Source of the DNA: Bacteroidales bacterium
Lineage (GTDB): Bacteria; Bacteroidota; Bacteroidia; Bacteroidales; UBA932
Assembly (NCBI GenBank): GCA_017509375.1
Contig: JAFWPT010000129.1
Span: 1 to 5,353, forward strand
Length of the DNA stretch: 5,353 bases
Direction of reading: 5' to 3'
Shown here: positions 5,209 through 5,353 of the stretch, one piece after another
How the letters are laid out: the number at the start of each line of letters is the position of its first letter
Position numbering within the stretch: position 1 is the stretch's first letter
Position numbers and translations under genes: made by a program
Notes under the pieces: model-generated
What the model was told of the DNA's origin: nothing
Databases searched by the model: none
Seen by the model: only the letters and a program-made list of their open reading frames with translations

Positions 5209-5353
5209 AGTCTATCGGCAAGTTTAATGAGCAAAACTCTGATATCTTCCGACATTGCCAAAAGCAGTTTTCTGAAATTTTCTGCCTGCTTACTACTTCC
5301 GGACTTATGTTCAATCATTGCGAGTTTGGTCAAGCCGTCAACCAGTTGAGCAA
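5145..5353 (-). pseudogene. RelA/SpoT (p)ppGpp hydrolase-domain fragment, broken at the junction
   Basis: Read leftward from 5353, the frame gives [15 protein letters not shown], then [17 protein letters not shown] and [10 protein letters not shown]. This is the signature of the HD (p)ppGpp hydrolase domain of RelA/SpoT (Rsh) proteins. HNMR is normally followed by TL or TM and the rest of the domain. Here it is followed by [16 protein letters not shown] and a stop at 5145, and those residues are just the reverse of the XRE-like gene. Homology therefore ends at about 5196, within the hydrolase domain, and the synthetase domain is absent. The 5' part of the gene lies beyond the window. The [19 protein letters not shown] wording is closest to alphaproteobacterial Rsh as I recall it. 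The gene is either interrupted by the element or joined to it in assembly. The family call is firm; the state of the gene in the genome is not. Confidence 0.85.
5190..5210. other. Likely right end of the element (att junction) or assembly join
   Basis: RelA/SpoT homology on the minus strand begins at 5196 and runs rightward, while the XRE-like gene on the plus strand ends at 5208, so the crossover lies within or beside this span. GC-rich DNA to the left gives way to visibly more AT-rich DNA to the right. No direct repeat of this sequence is found elsewhere in the window, as expected if the left end lies before base 1. Confidence 0.55.

Noticed and set aside
5205..5353. Open plus-strand frame starting at an ATG that overlaps the stop of the XRE-like gene (ATGA), running off the window
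   Set aside because: It is the exact reverse of the RelA/SpoT coding sequence, its protein has no recognisable features, and the minus-strand frame explains the sequence fully.

Overview
The window reads as most of a small integrative element of Bacteroidota type, about 5.2 kb of it visible. Three things point to that phylum: the integrase and a DUF3853-like regulator resemble families I know from Bacteroidetes mobile elements, and two exact matches to the Bacteroides -7 promoter element TAnnTTTG lie upstream of plausible transcripts. Base composition is patchy. The integrase and the last two genes are GC-rich, while the second gene and the right edge are visibly more AT-rich.

Layout, left to right. 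Positions 2-763 carry a tyrosine recombinase whose N-terminus is cut by the window edge. Two bases after its stop comes an unrecognised 352-residue protein with a central coiled coil (766-1824). A 215-base gap (1825-2039) holds two hairpins that may end the integrase transcript and a Bacteroides-type promoter for a small helix-turn-helix protein (2040-2405). The next gap (2406-2541) contains an apparent leftward promoter, a short antisense RNA and its terminator. Then comes a 148-residue winged-helix protein, a candidate replication initiator (2542-2988). It is followed by eight iteron-like repeats around a 41-base AT-rich block (2989-3266), which look like a replication origin. A rightward run of closely spaced genes follows: a DnaC/IstB-type AAA+ helicase loader (3267-3917), a 311-residue protein with a conserved C-terminal motif seen in phage proteins (3938-4873), and a small XRE-like regulator (4882-5208).

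At the right edge the minus strand encodes a clear piece of a RelA/SpoT (p)ppGpp enzyme. Its homology stops abruptly after HNMR at about 5196. This is the likely right boundary of the element, inserted in a relA/spoT-type gene, or else an assembly join. The fragment looks alphaproteobacterial to me, which does not fit the Bacteroidota character of the rest and makes the junction the point most in need of checking.

Together the genes suggest an element that integrates by a tyrosine recombinase, excises under control of one or both small HTH proteins, and copies itself from its own origin using an initiator and a loader that recruits the host helicase. No relaxase, capsid, packaging or toxin-antitoxin gene is visible, so it looks more like a phage satellite, a minimal mobilizable element or an integrative plasmid than a complete conjugative element or prophage.
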